IMG/VR virus record: IMGVR_UViG_3300046514_000359
Span: 1 to 38,859 of that record
DNA length: 38,859 bases
Source of the DNA: a virus
Strand: one strand, 5' to 3'
The stretch's first letter is position 1. Every line of letters starts with the position of its first letter. This document shows positions 8,162-17,078 of this stretch, in pieces. The translations under genes were made by a program, and so were the position numbers. Below the pieces are notes generated by a model, which saw nothing but the letters and a program-made list of their open reading frames with translations, had not been told where the DNA came from and made no database searches.

Positions 8162-9510
8162 TATTTACCTATGAGATTAAAACCATGAAGAATCGAATCT
8201 AACGCATTTAACGGAGGTTCATCTAAATATTTAAGATGCTTGAATTGATCATCATTTAATACAAATCCACCTTCTATTATAGAATAGTTAATTGCATCTT
8301 TAAAGTCTTGCCAATCAACATTTTTAGGGCCATACCCTTTTCTTAAAAGAATTAAATTTGCTGAAGGATCTTTCTTAAGAATATCACTAACTGATTTATT
8401 GACTAATTCTTTTTGTTCCGCAGTAAGATTAGGTTTAGCTCTAGCTTCAAGAGTTTTTGTTGTTGGCCCAAACCTTCCAGATTTTAAATGAGGAGGTTCT
8501 TTTACTTGTAATACAGGAAATTCAGCCAAAGCTTTCATTGATCCTTCGGGTAGACTAGACACTATAGACTCTCTTTCTTCAAGTCCATAGCCAAGCTCGC
8601 TTAATAAATTTCTAGCTGTATCGAATTGACCTTCTTTCAATAAAGGATCTAATTTCAATCGTAAATCTAATATTTTTTTTTCTGAATCTCTAGATTCTCC
8701 CAAAGCTGATTGTGTCGATCCTAACCTTTCAGGCCCTAATGATTTCTTTACTGCTGCAATTGTATTCTTATATTTTACAGCTTCCTTTGCCATCGTGGCT
8801 TCTATTTCTGCTTGATCTGCTCCGGATTTAGCTGCTTCTATCCCTTTTCGTTTAAAAAGAGCTTCTTGCTCAACGCTTGGATTTTCATAGACTCTCTTAA
8901 AAATTTCAACAGCTTTGTTTCCGTAAGCTTCTTCAGCTTTAGCTTTGTTTAAATTTTCTGTATCCACTAGTGTATTATGATTGATTGCTTCGTTATTTTC
9001 AGCTTGCAATTGTGGATAGGTCTGTTCAACTGTTGTTGGCACTCCGCTTTCAGTTAGAAAGCGAGCTTTTTGTATTGCTGCTTGTTTTAACTGATTGGGA
9101 TCTAACACAGGAACTTTTTGTCCACTCGATGCAACTTGAGGTATATTGCCTTTATCTTGTCGACGATCGACTATTTCACCTAAATCAACAGGTGTTTTCT
9201 TTATGCCTGTTTGAAATTCAGGCATTTCTTTTTTCTGATATAATCCTTGACCTTGATCTTGTGCGCCAATAGATGCTTCTGCTGTCTTTTGCTTTCGTCC
9301 TTGCTGAAGCTCTTGGGATAAAATCTGTGATCGTGTATTTGGATCAGTTATTCCTGATAAATCAATTCCACGCTCTTTTAAGGCTTCATTTTCTTTGTAC
9401 TGATCATAGTATTGTTGGGCCATTGGAAGAGCTTTTTGCAAGCCTTCGCTTAACTGTTCTCCAAAAGATCTTTTTCTAGGTTTTGGATTAGCTGCTATTA
9501 TTTGAACCAT
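8161..9510 (-). CDS. internal virion / ejection protein candidate, 449 aa
   Basis: A 449-residue, mostly helical protein. It starts MVQIIAANPKPRKRSFGEQL, has a basic N-terminus, a Gln-rich low-complexity section at ~65-130, and coiled-coil-prone helices at ~170-300 rich in Ala, Glu and Lys. There are no Cys, no signal and no membrane segment. It is translated next to the 520- and 199-residue proteins with tight spacing, like the three-protein internal cores of short-tailed phages, which are ejected before the DNA. Assignment rests on position and composition. Confidence 0.5.
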   Translation of the reverse strand: MVQIIAANPKPRKRSFGEQLSEGLQKALPMAQQYYDQYKENEALKERGIDLSGITDPNTRSQILSQELQQGRKQKTAEASIGAQDQGQGLYQKKEMPEFQTGIKKTPVDLGEIVDRRQDKGNIPQVASSGQKVPVLDPNQLKQAAIQKARFLTESGVPTTVEQTYPQLQAENNEAINHNTLVDTENLNKAKAEEAYGNKAVEIFKRVYENPSVEQEALFKRKGIEAAKSGADQAEIEATMAKEAVKYKNTIAAVKKSLGPERLGSTQSALGESRDSEKKILDLRLKLDPLLKEGQFDTARNLLSELGYGLEERESIVSSLPEGSMKALAEFPVLQVKEPPHLKSGRFGPTTKTLEARAKPNLTAEQKELVNKSVSDILKKDPSANLILLRKGYGPKNVDWQDFKDAINYSIIEGGFVLNDDQFKHLKYLDEPPLNALDSILHGFNLIGK

Positions 9511-9520
9511 TTTTTACCTC

Positions 9521-10120
9521 CTATAAACCTGAAAGTGCAGTAGAACCTAATGATGCTCCTAACATAGGATTACCCATATACATGCCAGCAATACCACCCC
9601 CAACACCGCCAATAACACTACCCCATCCTCCAAGAGCTTTACCTTGTTCTTCATGAGGCTCTTGTACAAGACCTTTTTCATATGGTTTTTGACCAAGTAT
9701 CTGGTTACTCAATCCCATTAAATCCATAATAGCTTGTTGACGCATCTTTGCTCTATTAGATTGAAGTTGACCTGCAAAATCTTGAGCTGCCGAATTCATA
9801 CTATTCTGAAATCCACTACTATTTCTTGCACCCATTCCCATACCGCTAAATCTAGACGCAATGTTTCCTTGCAATGCATTAAATTGCTGTAATGCTGGCT
9901 TTTCCATTGCTGCAAACTCGTTAGGATCACCCGCTGCCAATCTTGAAAGATAACTATTCGGTGCTACCTGCCCAAACTGTTGACCATGCAATTGCATTTG
10001 TTGATCAGTGTAATTGTTCAATTTATAAGAGCTGTATCCTTCTGGATCCTGCTCTCTAGTTTGAGCGGGTGCGTTTGAATAAGAACCGCTTGAAGAATAT
10101 GCGCCGGGTGGCATTGTCAT
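9521..10120 (-). CDS. internal virion / DNA-ejection protein candidate, 199 aa
   Basis: A 199-residue protein. Residues ~60-150 are Ala/Gln/Met-rich helices with ASRFSGMGMGARNSSGFQNS, then DFAGQLQSNRAKMRQQAIMD, a pattern I associate with small podovirus core or injection proteins that line up in the portal. Residues ~165-199 are a Gly/Ala/Met zipper (GGVGGGIAGMYMGNPMLG), probably membrane-active. It lies just downstream of the nozzle and adaptor genes. It probably leaves the head with DNA and contacts the cell envelope. The family name is uncertain. Confidence 0.6.
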   Translation of the reverse strand: MTMPPGAYSSSGSYSNAPAQTREQDPEGYSSYKLNNYTDQQMQLHGQQFGQVAPNSYLSRLAAGDPNEFAAMEKPALQQFNALQGNIASRFSGMGMGARNSSGFQNSMNSAAQDFAGQLQSNRAKMRQQAIMDLMGLSNQILGQKPYEKGLVQEPHEEQGKALGGWGSVIGGVGGGIAGMYMGNPMLGASLGSTALSGL

Positions 10121-10142
10121 ATATCACCTATTTTTTTCTTGA

Positions 10143-10613
10143 TTATACATTAGATAACCATTCCAGAACAAGAATACCGTTGACAATTGCAGGGGTCCCC
10201 CCACCGTCAAGTATCACAATATTAGTAGGATCCACGTAAAAGGAAATCTGTCCAGCAATAGCAACATTTGAACCGCTTATTGTCCCATACCAATTTGCAC
10301 CATCAGTAAATTCGCCATAACATCTAGTAAACGAATAGATATCACTGAAATTTAATCCATGTGGCACAGATCCAACACCTGTAAAAACATAAGCTTGTCT
10401 AAAACCTTGACGCTTTTTACCGCTATCGATAAACCATTCTTCGCCATTTATGGAAGCTTTATTGGTTGCAAAAAGTCCAATTGTTCTTGCGTTTACTACA
10501 TTAGCAGTATCTAAATAGGCTTTATTCAATTCAACTGATATCTGAGTAATGTCTTCCTTAAAACTTCTTGAAGTTCTTAAGTAGGGCATTTGATTTGCAA
10601 TATTAGCTGACAT
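10143..10613 (-). CDS. tail-associated structural protein, 156 aa
   Basis: A 156-residue protein with central motif RQAYVFTGVGSVPHGLNF and the following FSDIYSFTRCYGEFTDG, then GQISFYVDPTNIVILDGGGT. It resembles small beta-sandwich proteins seen next to nozzle genes in many uncultured short-tailed phages, but I cannot name the family. It lies 6 nt from the stop of the nozzle gene and reads as part of the same operon. It probably is a virion tail protein. Confidence 0.5.
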   Translation of the reverse strand: MSANIANQMPYLRTSRSFKEDITQISVELNKAYLDTANVVNARTIGLFATNKASINGEEWFIDSGKKRQGFRQAYVFTGVGSVPHGLNFSDIYSFTRCYGEFTDGANWYGTISGSNVAIAGQISFYVDPTNIVILDGGGTPAIVNGILVLEWLSNV

Positions 10614-10619
10614 AATACC

Positions 10620-13442
10620 TTAGCATAGCATTTGTGATGGATACACGTCTAACGTAAATCCGTGTAATTCAATCTCAACGAATTGATTCGTAAAATTAAT
10701 ATCTCTCATCTGTTCATCTGACATGGTAAATCCAAGCTGGACTGTGTCTCCAATTAATGATGTATTTAGTCTATGCCAGATTTGAGATTGAGGGCTAGCG
10801 CCTTGGTCGTCTGAAATCATCATCAAGCTTACATTTGCAGGTGTTAAACCTAGATTTGTACTTTCTGGACATGTGTAAAGCGTAGTACTATATATGAGAG
10901 AATCATTTTTACTATTTCTTGCTGGAAAAATAGGCCCTCCGTTGAAGGACTCATCCGAACTTTGACTTAAATAGATCAATAATTGAACTTTTCCGGCTCG
11001 AGTTGTAGTAAATAAATAACGTTGAACACCAATTCTAGTCTTTCTTGCTGAGTTCCAAAAGGCAGGAAACTGCTTTGTTTGAATAAATGGAACATACATC
11101 CGTTTAATAAGTCCGCCACCTATATAAATTCCGGATCCTATATTTATTGGATCGGATGAATTTAGATCAAAAGTATTCTGAGTAATATTTTGAACTGAAA
11201 ATATCTTTCCATTTAATGCAGTAACTCCCATGCATCCAGTAATCACTATGTAGTCATTCTCATTTAATCCATGATCAATAGATGTGATAGTTGCTGTGGC
11301 ATTATTGATAGCTTGAATGAAAAGAGAATCTGATTCATAAGTATTGCCTTTGATTGCATCTTGTCTTACTACAACAAACCCTTGTTGATTACCTGCAATT
11401 ACTTGAGCTGATGAGACTGAAGATGTGCTGGAATTCCAAGGATTATTCCATGCACTCCATGTTCCCACTTCCGCACCAACTGTTCCCCATGTCAACCCAG
11501 TTCGTTTAACGAATTGCCCATAATGCGTATACGATTCATTGAAGATAGCCCATGAATTATCTCTATAGTTGTATAAAAGTGTTTGGGATGGATATATTGA
11601 TTCGCTCTGATTTGAATTGTATGTGTAATATACCCATTCACTAAGAAAATCCCTCTGTCCTGTAAATCTCTCAGCCCCATTATTTAGCAAATTAATCTCA
11701 AAGATTTGATCAGGGATATCTAGATCTATTCTTTTAGCTTCTCTTTGAGAAGTGATTATTATTCCTCTTTCTCCTCGAGTCATTGATCCATGACCCATGT
11801 TAATCGTTGAAAAAGTACTATTTGTTGAAAGCTCACTGTCAATTAAATAAAATTGAAAAGGAAGAAGGTCATTACCTGTGTAAACTAGACGCATTTGATT
11901 AAACGGAGCACCCAAAAGAAGCACGTCTTCATTTTTTATAGAACTGAGAATAGGTTGATCTATTCCAGATACGATGAATCCTCCAAACCCTGGCTGATCT
12001 TCCCACCAAGCATTCGGTGCAGCAGTTTGATTATCTGGGACTAAAACGGGACTGTATACAGTAGTAGATAGTGACGGATCTCCGTTAAAGGACGCTGTGT
12101 AGTATGGCGTTCCATTCTGTGAGTATATTACAGTATCTTGAAGATAGTATTTATCCCCATTTGCCGCTTGCACAACTGGGCCAATAAAAAGCAGTCGGTC
12201 TTTGAAATCTTGAATCAGTCTAGCGCCTACTAAATAATATTGGGCTATAGGTAATTGAGCTATCGAAAAGGCACTTCTGCTTAATGGAGGCATGAAATTT
12301 ACCCAACCTTGACCATCTACTAAAATCGGGGGATTTGCTCCATTGGTAGGATCTCCATCATACCATCTAATGCAATCTAATGTATTATCTGATCTGTTTG
12401 TTAGGTATTGGATTATGCCGAGTGTATAGGTAACCGGAGAAATGATTGTAGTCAATGGGAATGTTATCGTAACTGTTAATAACGCAAAAACACCAGCAAC
12501 AGCGGTTACATATCCCGTTTGTAAATTTATTGACTGTTTAGATGATTCGCTAGGACCTTCCCACTCATTCAAAAACACGAAATCACCAACTACCAAAGGA
12601 CAATTTACTATAGTTACAACTATGCTTTGTGGGGTTGGGCGGTTAATGAAAGTAATCGAAGCGGAAGGAGCGTATTGCATTCCAATATTCGTTAATAGCA
12701 AAGGAACTTGAACGCCATTGGTTACAAAAAAACCACCCTGATAATTCTGCGACCAAAATTGTTGGTATGTCTGACCATTCCATGTAAAAGGAGTTGCATC
12801 TGTTTTGGGAATATACAAATTATAAGGTACAGTTGATATTTTGTAAAAACTTATATCATAAATACGAAAAGGAAAAAATGGAGATATATTATAAGCTCTT
12901 TTATTATCAAATGCTAAAGTTCCACTGAACAAAGTAGGAGTTACATTAAAATATTCTAATCCTAAAACAGGTAATCCCGGATAATACACGAAACTTGCAG
13001 AAATTAAATGTCCAATAGATCCAGCACTATTAAAGTGAACATCTCCAGTTGCGTAATTTATTGTTCCTGATCCTCCAGCATTACCGACAAGAATTCCATC
13101 ACCTGCTGGATCAGTAAATATTTGCCCACTATTTGTATCTGTTAATGTTATTGTCGTAGGGATAAAACTTGAAGAAACTTCTAGTCCAAAACCAGTGATT
13201 AGATTTATATTTCTATTTCCATCTACTACAGTTGTAGAAACTGAGCTATAACTAGTATTTGAAGTATCAACGAACCTTGATAATCGATTCAATAAAGATG
13301 TCCCACGCTTTCGTAATACTCTTCCTCTCCACTGGTAAGCATTTTGCAATACAGGGAATGAATCGTTGTCAATAACGAAAGCTGTTCGGTTTTCTTGAAG
13401 CCCTCTATTTATAGGGCCTACGATTATTTGGTTAGGTGTCAT
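10620..13442 (-). CDS. tail nozzle / packaged-DNA stabilisation-like protein, 940 aa
   Basis: Opens MTPNQIIVGPINRGLQENRT and continues FPVLQNAYQWRGRVLRKRG. A mostly beta protein of this length whose N-terminus says list of values, region of interest, RxGxxxxRxG belongs to the gp10 (P22) or gp12 (T7) class that closes the tail tube, as known of podoviruses. An HGL-x-NDY-x-I-x-G motif near residue 745 (DHGLNENDYIVITG) is an FCCH-like beta repeat seen again in the 392-residue virion protein. Start chosen at 13442, where ATG overlaps the upstream stop (ATGA); an ATG 6 codons earlier has no ribosome site. It plugs and stabilises DNA below the portal. Confidence 0.65.
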   Translation of the reverse strand: MTPNQIIVGPINRGLQENRTAFVIDNDSFPVLQNAYQWRGRVLRKRGTSLLNRLSRFVDTSNTSYSSVSTTVVDGNRNINLITGFGLEVSSSFIPTTITLTDTNSGQIFTDPAGDGILVGNAGGSGTINYATGDVHFNSAGSIGHLISASFVYYPGLPVLGLEYFNVTPTLFSGTLAFDNKRAYNISPFFPFRIYDISFYKISTVPYNLYIPKTDATPFTWNGQTYQQFWSQNYQGGFFVTNGVQVPLLLTNIGMQYAPSASITFINRPTPQSIVVTIVNCPLVVGDFVFLNEWEGPSESSKQSINLQTGYVTAVAGVFALLTVTITFPLTTIISPVTYTLGIIQYLTNRSDNTLDCIRWYDGDPTNGANPPILVDGQGWVNFMPPLSRSAFSIAQLPIAQYYLVGARLIQDFKDRLLFIGPVVQAANGDKYYLQDTVIYSQNGTPYYTASFNGDPSLSTTVYSPVLVPDNQTAAPNAWWEDQPGFGGFIVSGIDQPILSSIKNEDVLLLGAPFNQMRLVYTGNDLLPFQFYLIDSELSTNSTFSTINMGHGSMTRGERGIIITSQREAKRIDLDIPDQIFEINLLNNGAERFTGQRDFLSEWVYYTYNSNQSESIYPSQTLLYNYRDNSWAIFNESYTHYGQFVKRTGLTWGTVGAEVGTWSAWNNPWNSSTSSVSSAQVIAGNQQGFVVVRQDAIKGNTYESDSLFIQAINNATATITSIDHGLNENDYIVITGCMGVTALNGKIFSVQNITQNTFDLNSSDPINIGSGIYIGGGLIKRMYVPFIQTKQFPAFWNSARKTRIGVQRYLFTTTRAGKVQLLIYLSQSSDESFNGGPIFPARNSKNDSLIYSTTLYTCPESTNLGLTPANVSLMMISDDQGASPQSQIWHRLNTSLIGDTVQLGFTMSDEQMRDINFTNQFVEIELHGFTLDVYPSQMLC

Positions 13443-14131
13443 ATTCCTATTGCCATCCATGAAACGCTGATTGTAGAAACCCCCGTTACAGATCCATTAT
13501 TTATAATAGATACGCTAAATCCTGTGGTTGTAACTGTTCCATCGATTATACAGGCTATAGGTTGAGGAGTTCCCAAAACAGAATTTCGAGTAGCAGTTAA
13601 CGTTATTGAATAGGGTGCTAGAGTAAACTCAATTGGAAAGATAACGGCAAAATTTTGTCCAAAACCACCACCAAACGTAATTGAACAAGTACTATACATT
13701 AATAACATTCCGCCTGCAAGAAATGTCCATCCTCCACGTTGTGATGTTATTCCCGATGTATTATAGATTGTATTAGTGGCAAATAGATTGAATTGAGTAT
13801 TATTATTGATAGTTCGTGTTAGCTGATATTCTTTTGCAGATGCGCCAGCAGTATAAAACAGACTGTTCGCACTTTGTGGAGTTGCTGTATACACAGGAAC
13901 ATTTTTCGTATATAAAATACCGCTAGTACTTAATAATCTAGCTGGAATTGCTCCCAAAACAGGCATAGTGACCTGAGCATGTAACCCGCCCAAATTTTGA
14001 GCATTCTTGAACCCATAATGATCAACATCTATCCATGCGCTTATAGAATTGGTGTTAGTTTGCATGTTCGGCTGATCAATCGAGGGATCATTTGATGCAA
14101 AAGGAATATTCGTAAAGTAATTCAAATTCAT
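13439..14131 (-). CDS. tail protein with fibre-type C-terminal domain, 230 aa
   Basis: A 230-residue protein starting MNLNYFTNIPFASNDPSIDQP. Residues ~50-60 read NLGGLHAQVTMPV and the final 60 residues are beta-rich, ending ISVSWMAIGI. Such a SWxAIG ending is typical of gp53-type tail fibre C-terminal domains. It lies between adaptor and nozzle genes with 4-nt overlaps on both sides (ATGA), a hallmark of stoichiometric co-translation. It probably is a tail tip or knob protein attached to the nozzle. Confidence 0.6.
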   Translation of the reverse strand: MNLNYFTNIPFASNDPSIDQPNMQTNTNSISAWIDVDHYGFKNAQNLGGLHAQVTMPVLGAIPARLLSTSGILYTKNVPVYTATPQSANSLFYTAGASAKEYQLTRTINNNTQFNLFATNTIYNTSGITSQRGGWTFLAGGMLLMYSTCSITFGGGFGQNFAVIFPIEFTLAPYSITLTATRNSVLGTPQPIACIIDGTVTTTGFSVSIINNGSVTGVSTISVSWMAIGI

Positions 14132-15315
14132 GGTATTCCGCCTTGTATTCCATTATTAGTTTGTCCATTTCCACGAGAGCTATAAATAGTCTCTGTTCTG
14201 GTTGCTGTCCACTGCCTTTGGCTTCGTTTCCATACGAGTATTTCTTGTTCTCTAAACAAAGGTTCGTAGAAGTTAAATTGTTCTACATCTCCCGTATCAG
14301 TCAATATCTTCCGGGCTGCTCCCCTAGCAATATACTCAGACATATAACCAAACGCAATAGATTCAAACGTATTTAAAAATGCTGCTGGAGTAAGGTACGC
14401 GTCTACTTCTACTACATATTGCTTATCTGGAACGTTTCTAAGAGTTATGCAATTATTGTAGAACAAGGCTGCTCTAGGAAGTCCGCTTTGAAAGAATGAG
14501 CATGTAACATTTATATTATTACCTACAGGAACAGATGAAGGAAACGTGACGTATATTGTTCCTGTAGTATAATTCACAACATTTCTTGTAGAATTATATC
14601 CTCCAGGAATTGCTAAATTCCCTTTTGGGGCTTTTCCCGGAATCATTAATAAGCCGCAATTCTTATTGGTGTCTAGAAATTGCCCGGAATCTGTGATGAT
14701 AATATTTTGATTTGAACTGCTAAGAGTACTGATAAATACTCTTGCTTCTACACTTGTTACAGGAATTCTATCATCAAAAAAAGATACTGTGGGAGGATCT
14801 ATATTATTCGTTGTTGCAATAATTCCAGCCATATCGATGTGACCCCGAATAATAGCGTTTATTGGTGGATTCGGTGGAGGAACAGAAGGTAGGATTGGCA
14901 ATTGTATAGTATAAATAGCAGTGCCATTGCCAACAGCTACAGCTTCGTATTGCTGTAAAATATTAGGCCATACACTGAAAAAACTTTTTTTCTCTGTATG
15001 AAAAGCTATATTTATCCCGTTGACATAACAATTACCAACGATTCCTTGGTATATCGGATACTGCTCAATCGTTTGTGGATTATTATCAGGGCTTTCAAAT
15101 TGATCATCATACATCGGCATATTGTACTGATCAACACCTGGAGTCGTCATAAATTGGTATTTCGTTTTCAGATCAAAGAGTTGAATTCGCGCATCAACAT
15201 CATTGATCCAAAAACGGTTAATATAGTCTATGATTAGGCCGGTAGAAATCGACGTATTACTAGGAGTTTTTATTAAACGCCTAACATAGGTTATAATATC
15301 ATCTAGAATATACAA
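14128..15315 (-). CDS. head-tail adaptor (connector), 395 aa
   Basis: N-terminus MYILDDIITYVRRLIKTPSN then STGLIIDYINRFWINDVDAR, with GVDQYNMP soon after, and a C-terminal helical module FGYMSEYIARGAARKILTDT followed by a Trp-containing end. This arrangement (N-terminal helix that docks on the portal, inserted beta domain with PPPNPPIN loop, C-terminal helices) is that of short-tailed phage adaptors comparable to P22 gp4 or T7 gp11. The beta insertion of ~200 residues is larger than in the model phages. Position before the nozzle gene agrees. The protein joins portal and nozzle. Confidence 0.65.
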   Translation of the reverse strand: MYILDDIITYVRRLIKTPSNTSISTGLIIDYINRFWINDVDARIQLFDLKTKYQFMTTPGVDQYNMPMYDDQFESPDNNPQTIEQYPIYQGIVGNCYVNGINIAFHTEKKSFFSVWPNILQQYEAVAVGNGTAIYTIQLPILPSVPPPNPPINAIIRGHIDMAGIIATTNNIDPPTVSFFDDRIPVTSVEARVFISTLSSSNQNIIITDSGQFLDTNKNCGLLMIPGKAPKGNLAIPGGYNSTRNVVNYTTGTIYVTFPSSVPVGNNINVTCSFFQSGLPRAALFYNNCITLRNVPDKQYVVEVDAYLTPAAFLNTFESIAFGYMSEYIARGAARKILTDTGDVEQFNFYEPLFREQEILVWKRSQRQWTATRTETIYSSRGNGQTNNGIQGGIP

Positions 15316-15933
15316 CTAAACACCTACTATTTCAATCTTTTTAGCATGACATCTTCTGCAAATCCAAATTACATCTAAAGGTTTATTGTAATCTTCATGA
15401 TGCCCTTCAGTTTTACATTCCTTACCACATTCTTCACAATTCTCTCTTCTGACCAACGTTCCATTTTTAATAGCTGTATGAACTTTTTGATGAGAATTGT
15501 GTTTTTCTTTATTCGTCTTCTGCCATCTCTTTACATAACTTCTATACAATTGAGGATTTTTTGTCCTCCATTCTTTTTGTCTTAGATTTTCTTTAATTTT
15601 ACCAAGCTCATCACTTCTTTTTTCTTTTCTTCGTATGGAAATTGAGATTTTATGTTTATAATAGCATTCTCTATTTTTCTCTAATCGTCTTTCTCTGTCT
15701 AACCAGAATGCTTCTCTAGCTTTTTCATTAATTTTTTGTCTATTTTCTTCTCTGTATTTTTCAGCATAAACTTTAAGTTTATTTTTAGATTCATCACTTA
15801 TTCTTTCATTTATTTCTTTTCTAATTATTTTTAGGCAATCTTTACAATAACTACAAAATCCGTCTTTTTTTTGCTTTTCTTTCGTGTAACTTTCAAAACT
15901 CTTTTCCAATTTACATCTGTAACAAATTTTCAT
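15316..15933 (-). CDS. free-standing HNH endonuclease with two zinc-finger modules, 205 aa
   Basis: Start chosen at MKICYRCKLEKSFESY (15933), which has AAGGATAGCAAA before it; an ATG 23 codons upstream has none. Residues 3-36 form a Cys4 finger (CYRC...CSYCKDC), the middle 100 residues are a highly basic helix, and residues ~168-200 form the HNH treble clef (NCEECGKECKTEGHHEDYNKP then ICRRCH). Such HNH proteins nick DNA and spread by homing. It is inserted between a virion gene and the adaptor gene, without visible intron. AT-rich codons differ from its neighbours, suggesting separate origin. Confidence 0.8.
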   Translation of the reverse strand: MKICYRCKLEKSFESYTKEKQKKDGFCSYCKDCLKIIRKEINERISDESKNKLKVYAEKYREENRQKINEKAREAFWLDRERRLEKNRECYYKHKISISIRRKEKRSDELGKIKENLRQKEWRTKNPQLYRSYVKRWQKTNKEKHNSHQKVHTAIKNGTLVRRENCEECGKECKTEGHHEDYNKPLDVIWICRRCHAKKIEIVGV

Positions 15934-16004
15934 TTTGCTATCCTTTTTACCTACACGATAGCAAAACGTTTTATATTTCTCAATGTATTTATTGGATGAC
16001 ATAC

Positions 16005-16589
16005 CTAAAAGTTAGAATTTTGCCCCATAAACACCGTACGTCTAGTGGAAACTGGCATAGCATCCAATCTCTGTATCGTCGTATCTGCTGCCATCGCTCC
16101 ATAATATTCGCCCATTTGATCACCACCAACGCTAGTTGATTGTTTCATAATCAATCTGTGGTAATAGCATCGTTTAATTTGTTCGGCTAAATATCTAGGC
16201 CCCCAAACAGGCTTATTCACAGGTACTTTCCACCATTCAGCAGGCATTCCACCATACGGACGAGTCCAAATATCGATATCCTCGCCTAAGATTTCTCTGT
16301 TTTCAGCTATAAATTGAACGTATTCTTTGTCATATTCAAATTGAGTACGATAATCTTCATTGAATTTGTCTTGGCAACTGACTGTACGGTGAGGTTTCAA
16401 GTATATCTCTTTCTTTTTGGAAAGCTCTTGCTGTGAAAGTTTAGTCTGCTGCTCTACTTCATGTTTTGGGGCTTGATTCATGCGATCAAGTGTTAGGCTA
16501 TTCACGTTATCAGCAAAATCTTTAAATTGTCCTTCGACTTTATCGAGTTCTTTTTCTGATTCTGAATTCATGTTTGGTTTTTTCGACAT
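16005..16589 (-). CDS. conserved-looking virion-region protein, 194 aa
   Basis: A 194-residue protein. Residues 1-60 are charged and probably disordered; from residue ~65 a compact Tyr/Trp-rich domain begins (PHRTVSCQDKFNEDYRTQFE, later DIWTRPYGGMPAEWWKVPVN and WGPRYLAEQIKRCYYHRLIM). It ends with MGQNSNF. It sits between capsid-associated proteins and the adaptor gene, where other phages have head-completion or virion genes. The family is not recognised. The aromatic-rich pattern suggests a stable structural protein. Confidence 0.5.
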   Translation of the reverse strand: MSKKPNMNSESEKELDKVEGQFKDFADNVNSLTLDRMNQAPKHEVEQQTKLSQQELSKKKEIYLKPHRTVSCQDKFNEDYRTQFEYDKEYVQFIAENREILGEDIDIWTRPYGGMPAEWWKVPVNKPVWGPRYLAEQIKRCYYHRLIMKQSTSVGGDQMGEYYGAMAADTTIQRLDAMPVSTRRTVFMGQNSNF

Positions 16590-16594
16590 ACTAT

Positions 16595-17029
16595 TTACTC
16601 TGGTGAAATATTAATGAATGATCCGGGAATAAATGTCCCTTGATCTCTCAATCCTGTTCTATTCGTTACGCCTGTATTCACGTCTCCTATGGCTGCAACT
16701 TGAGGGTTTTGTATCGTTGCTACAGCAGAGGAATTATACTGTGTTACATTTCTGGATGAATCTATCGAAACTTCCATGATTGTAGGGCTGTTAAACGATA
16801 GGACAAATCCTGTTTTTCCATTTAATTCGATGCTACCAAACTGAGGAGGAATTAACAATCTAATCTCTTGCCCGACAACAAAATTTGTTGCTAATGTCGT
16901 TTCAACGAGTGTTGTTACACCTCGAAAAATCCTAGCAATCACAAATACGCTTGGCTGATAATACTCCGCATGAATGGGTACATTTTGATAAACAGGGATT
17001 GGATAGCTGATTACTGTACTGCTAGTCAT
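16595..17029 (-). CDS. virion protein, paralogue of the 392-aa neighbour, 144 aa
   Basis: A 144-residue protein whose residues ~35-140 match the C-terminal half of the neighbouring 392-residue protein: TLVETTLATNFVVGQEIRLL versus TQVTTTMDHNFEVGQQIAFR, and VAAIGDVNTG versus VVAVGDVNTG. It thus arose by duplication and truncation. A terminator hairpin separates the two, and a clear AGGAGTATC ribosome site precedes this ATG. Probably a minor decoration or head protein of the same beta fold. Confidence 0.65.
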   Translation of the reverse strand: MTSSTVISYPIPVYQNVPIHAEYYQPSVFVIARIFRGVTTLVETTLATNFVVGQEIRLLIPPQFGSIELNGKTGFVLSFNSPTIMEVSIDSSRNVTQYNSSAVATIQNPQVAAIGDVNTGVTNRTGLRDQGTFIPGSFINISPE

Positions 17030-17042
17030 GATACTCCTAAAA

Positions 17043-17067
17043 GAGCGAGGGCAAATAGCCCTCGCTC
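17043..17067 (-). terminator. rho-independent terminator after the 392-aa virion gene
   Basis: GAGCGAGGG (17043-17051) and CCCTCGCTC (17059-17067) form a perfect 9-bp GC-rich stem with a 7-nt loop. In the leftward direction the stem is followed by CTTTTAGGAG, a short U-run. It falls between the stop of the 392-residue gene and the ribosome site of its shorter paralogue, so it should reduce expression downstream of capsid and decoration genes. Confidence 0.75.
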
Positions 17068-17078
17068 ATTAATGTTGT

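Noticed and set aside
15934-16002. Longer HNH protein starting at 16002
   Set aside because: No ribosome site; the Cys4 finger begins directly behind the ATG at 15933, which has a good one.
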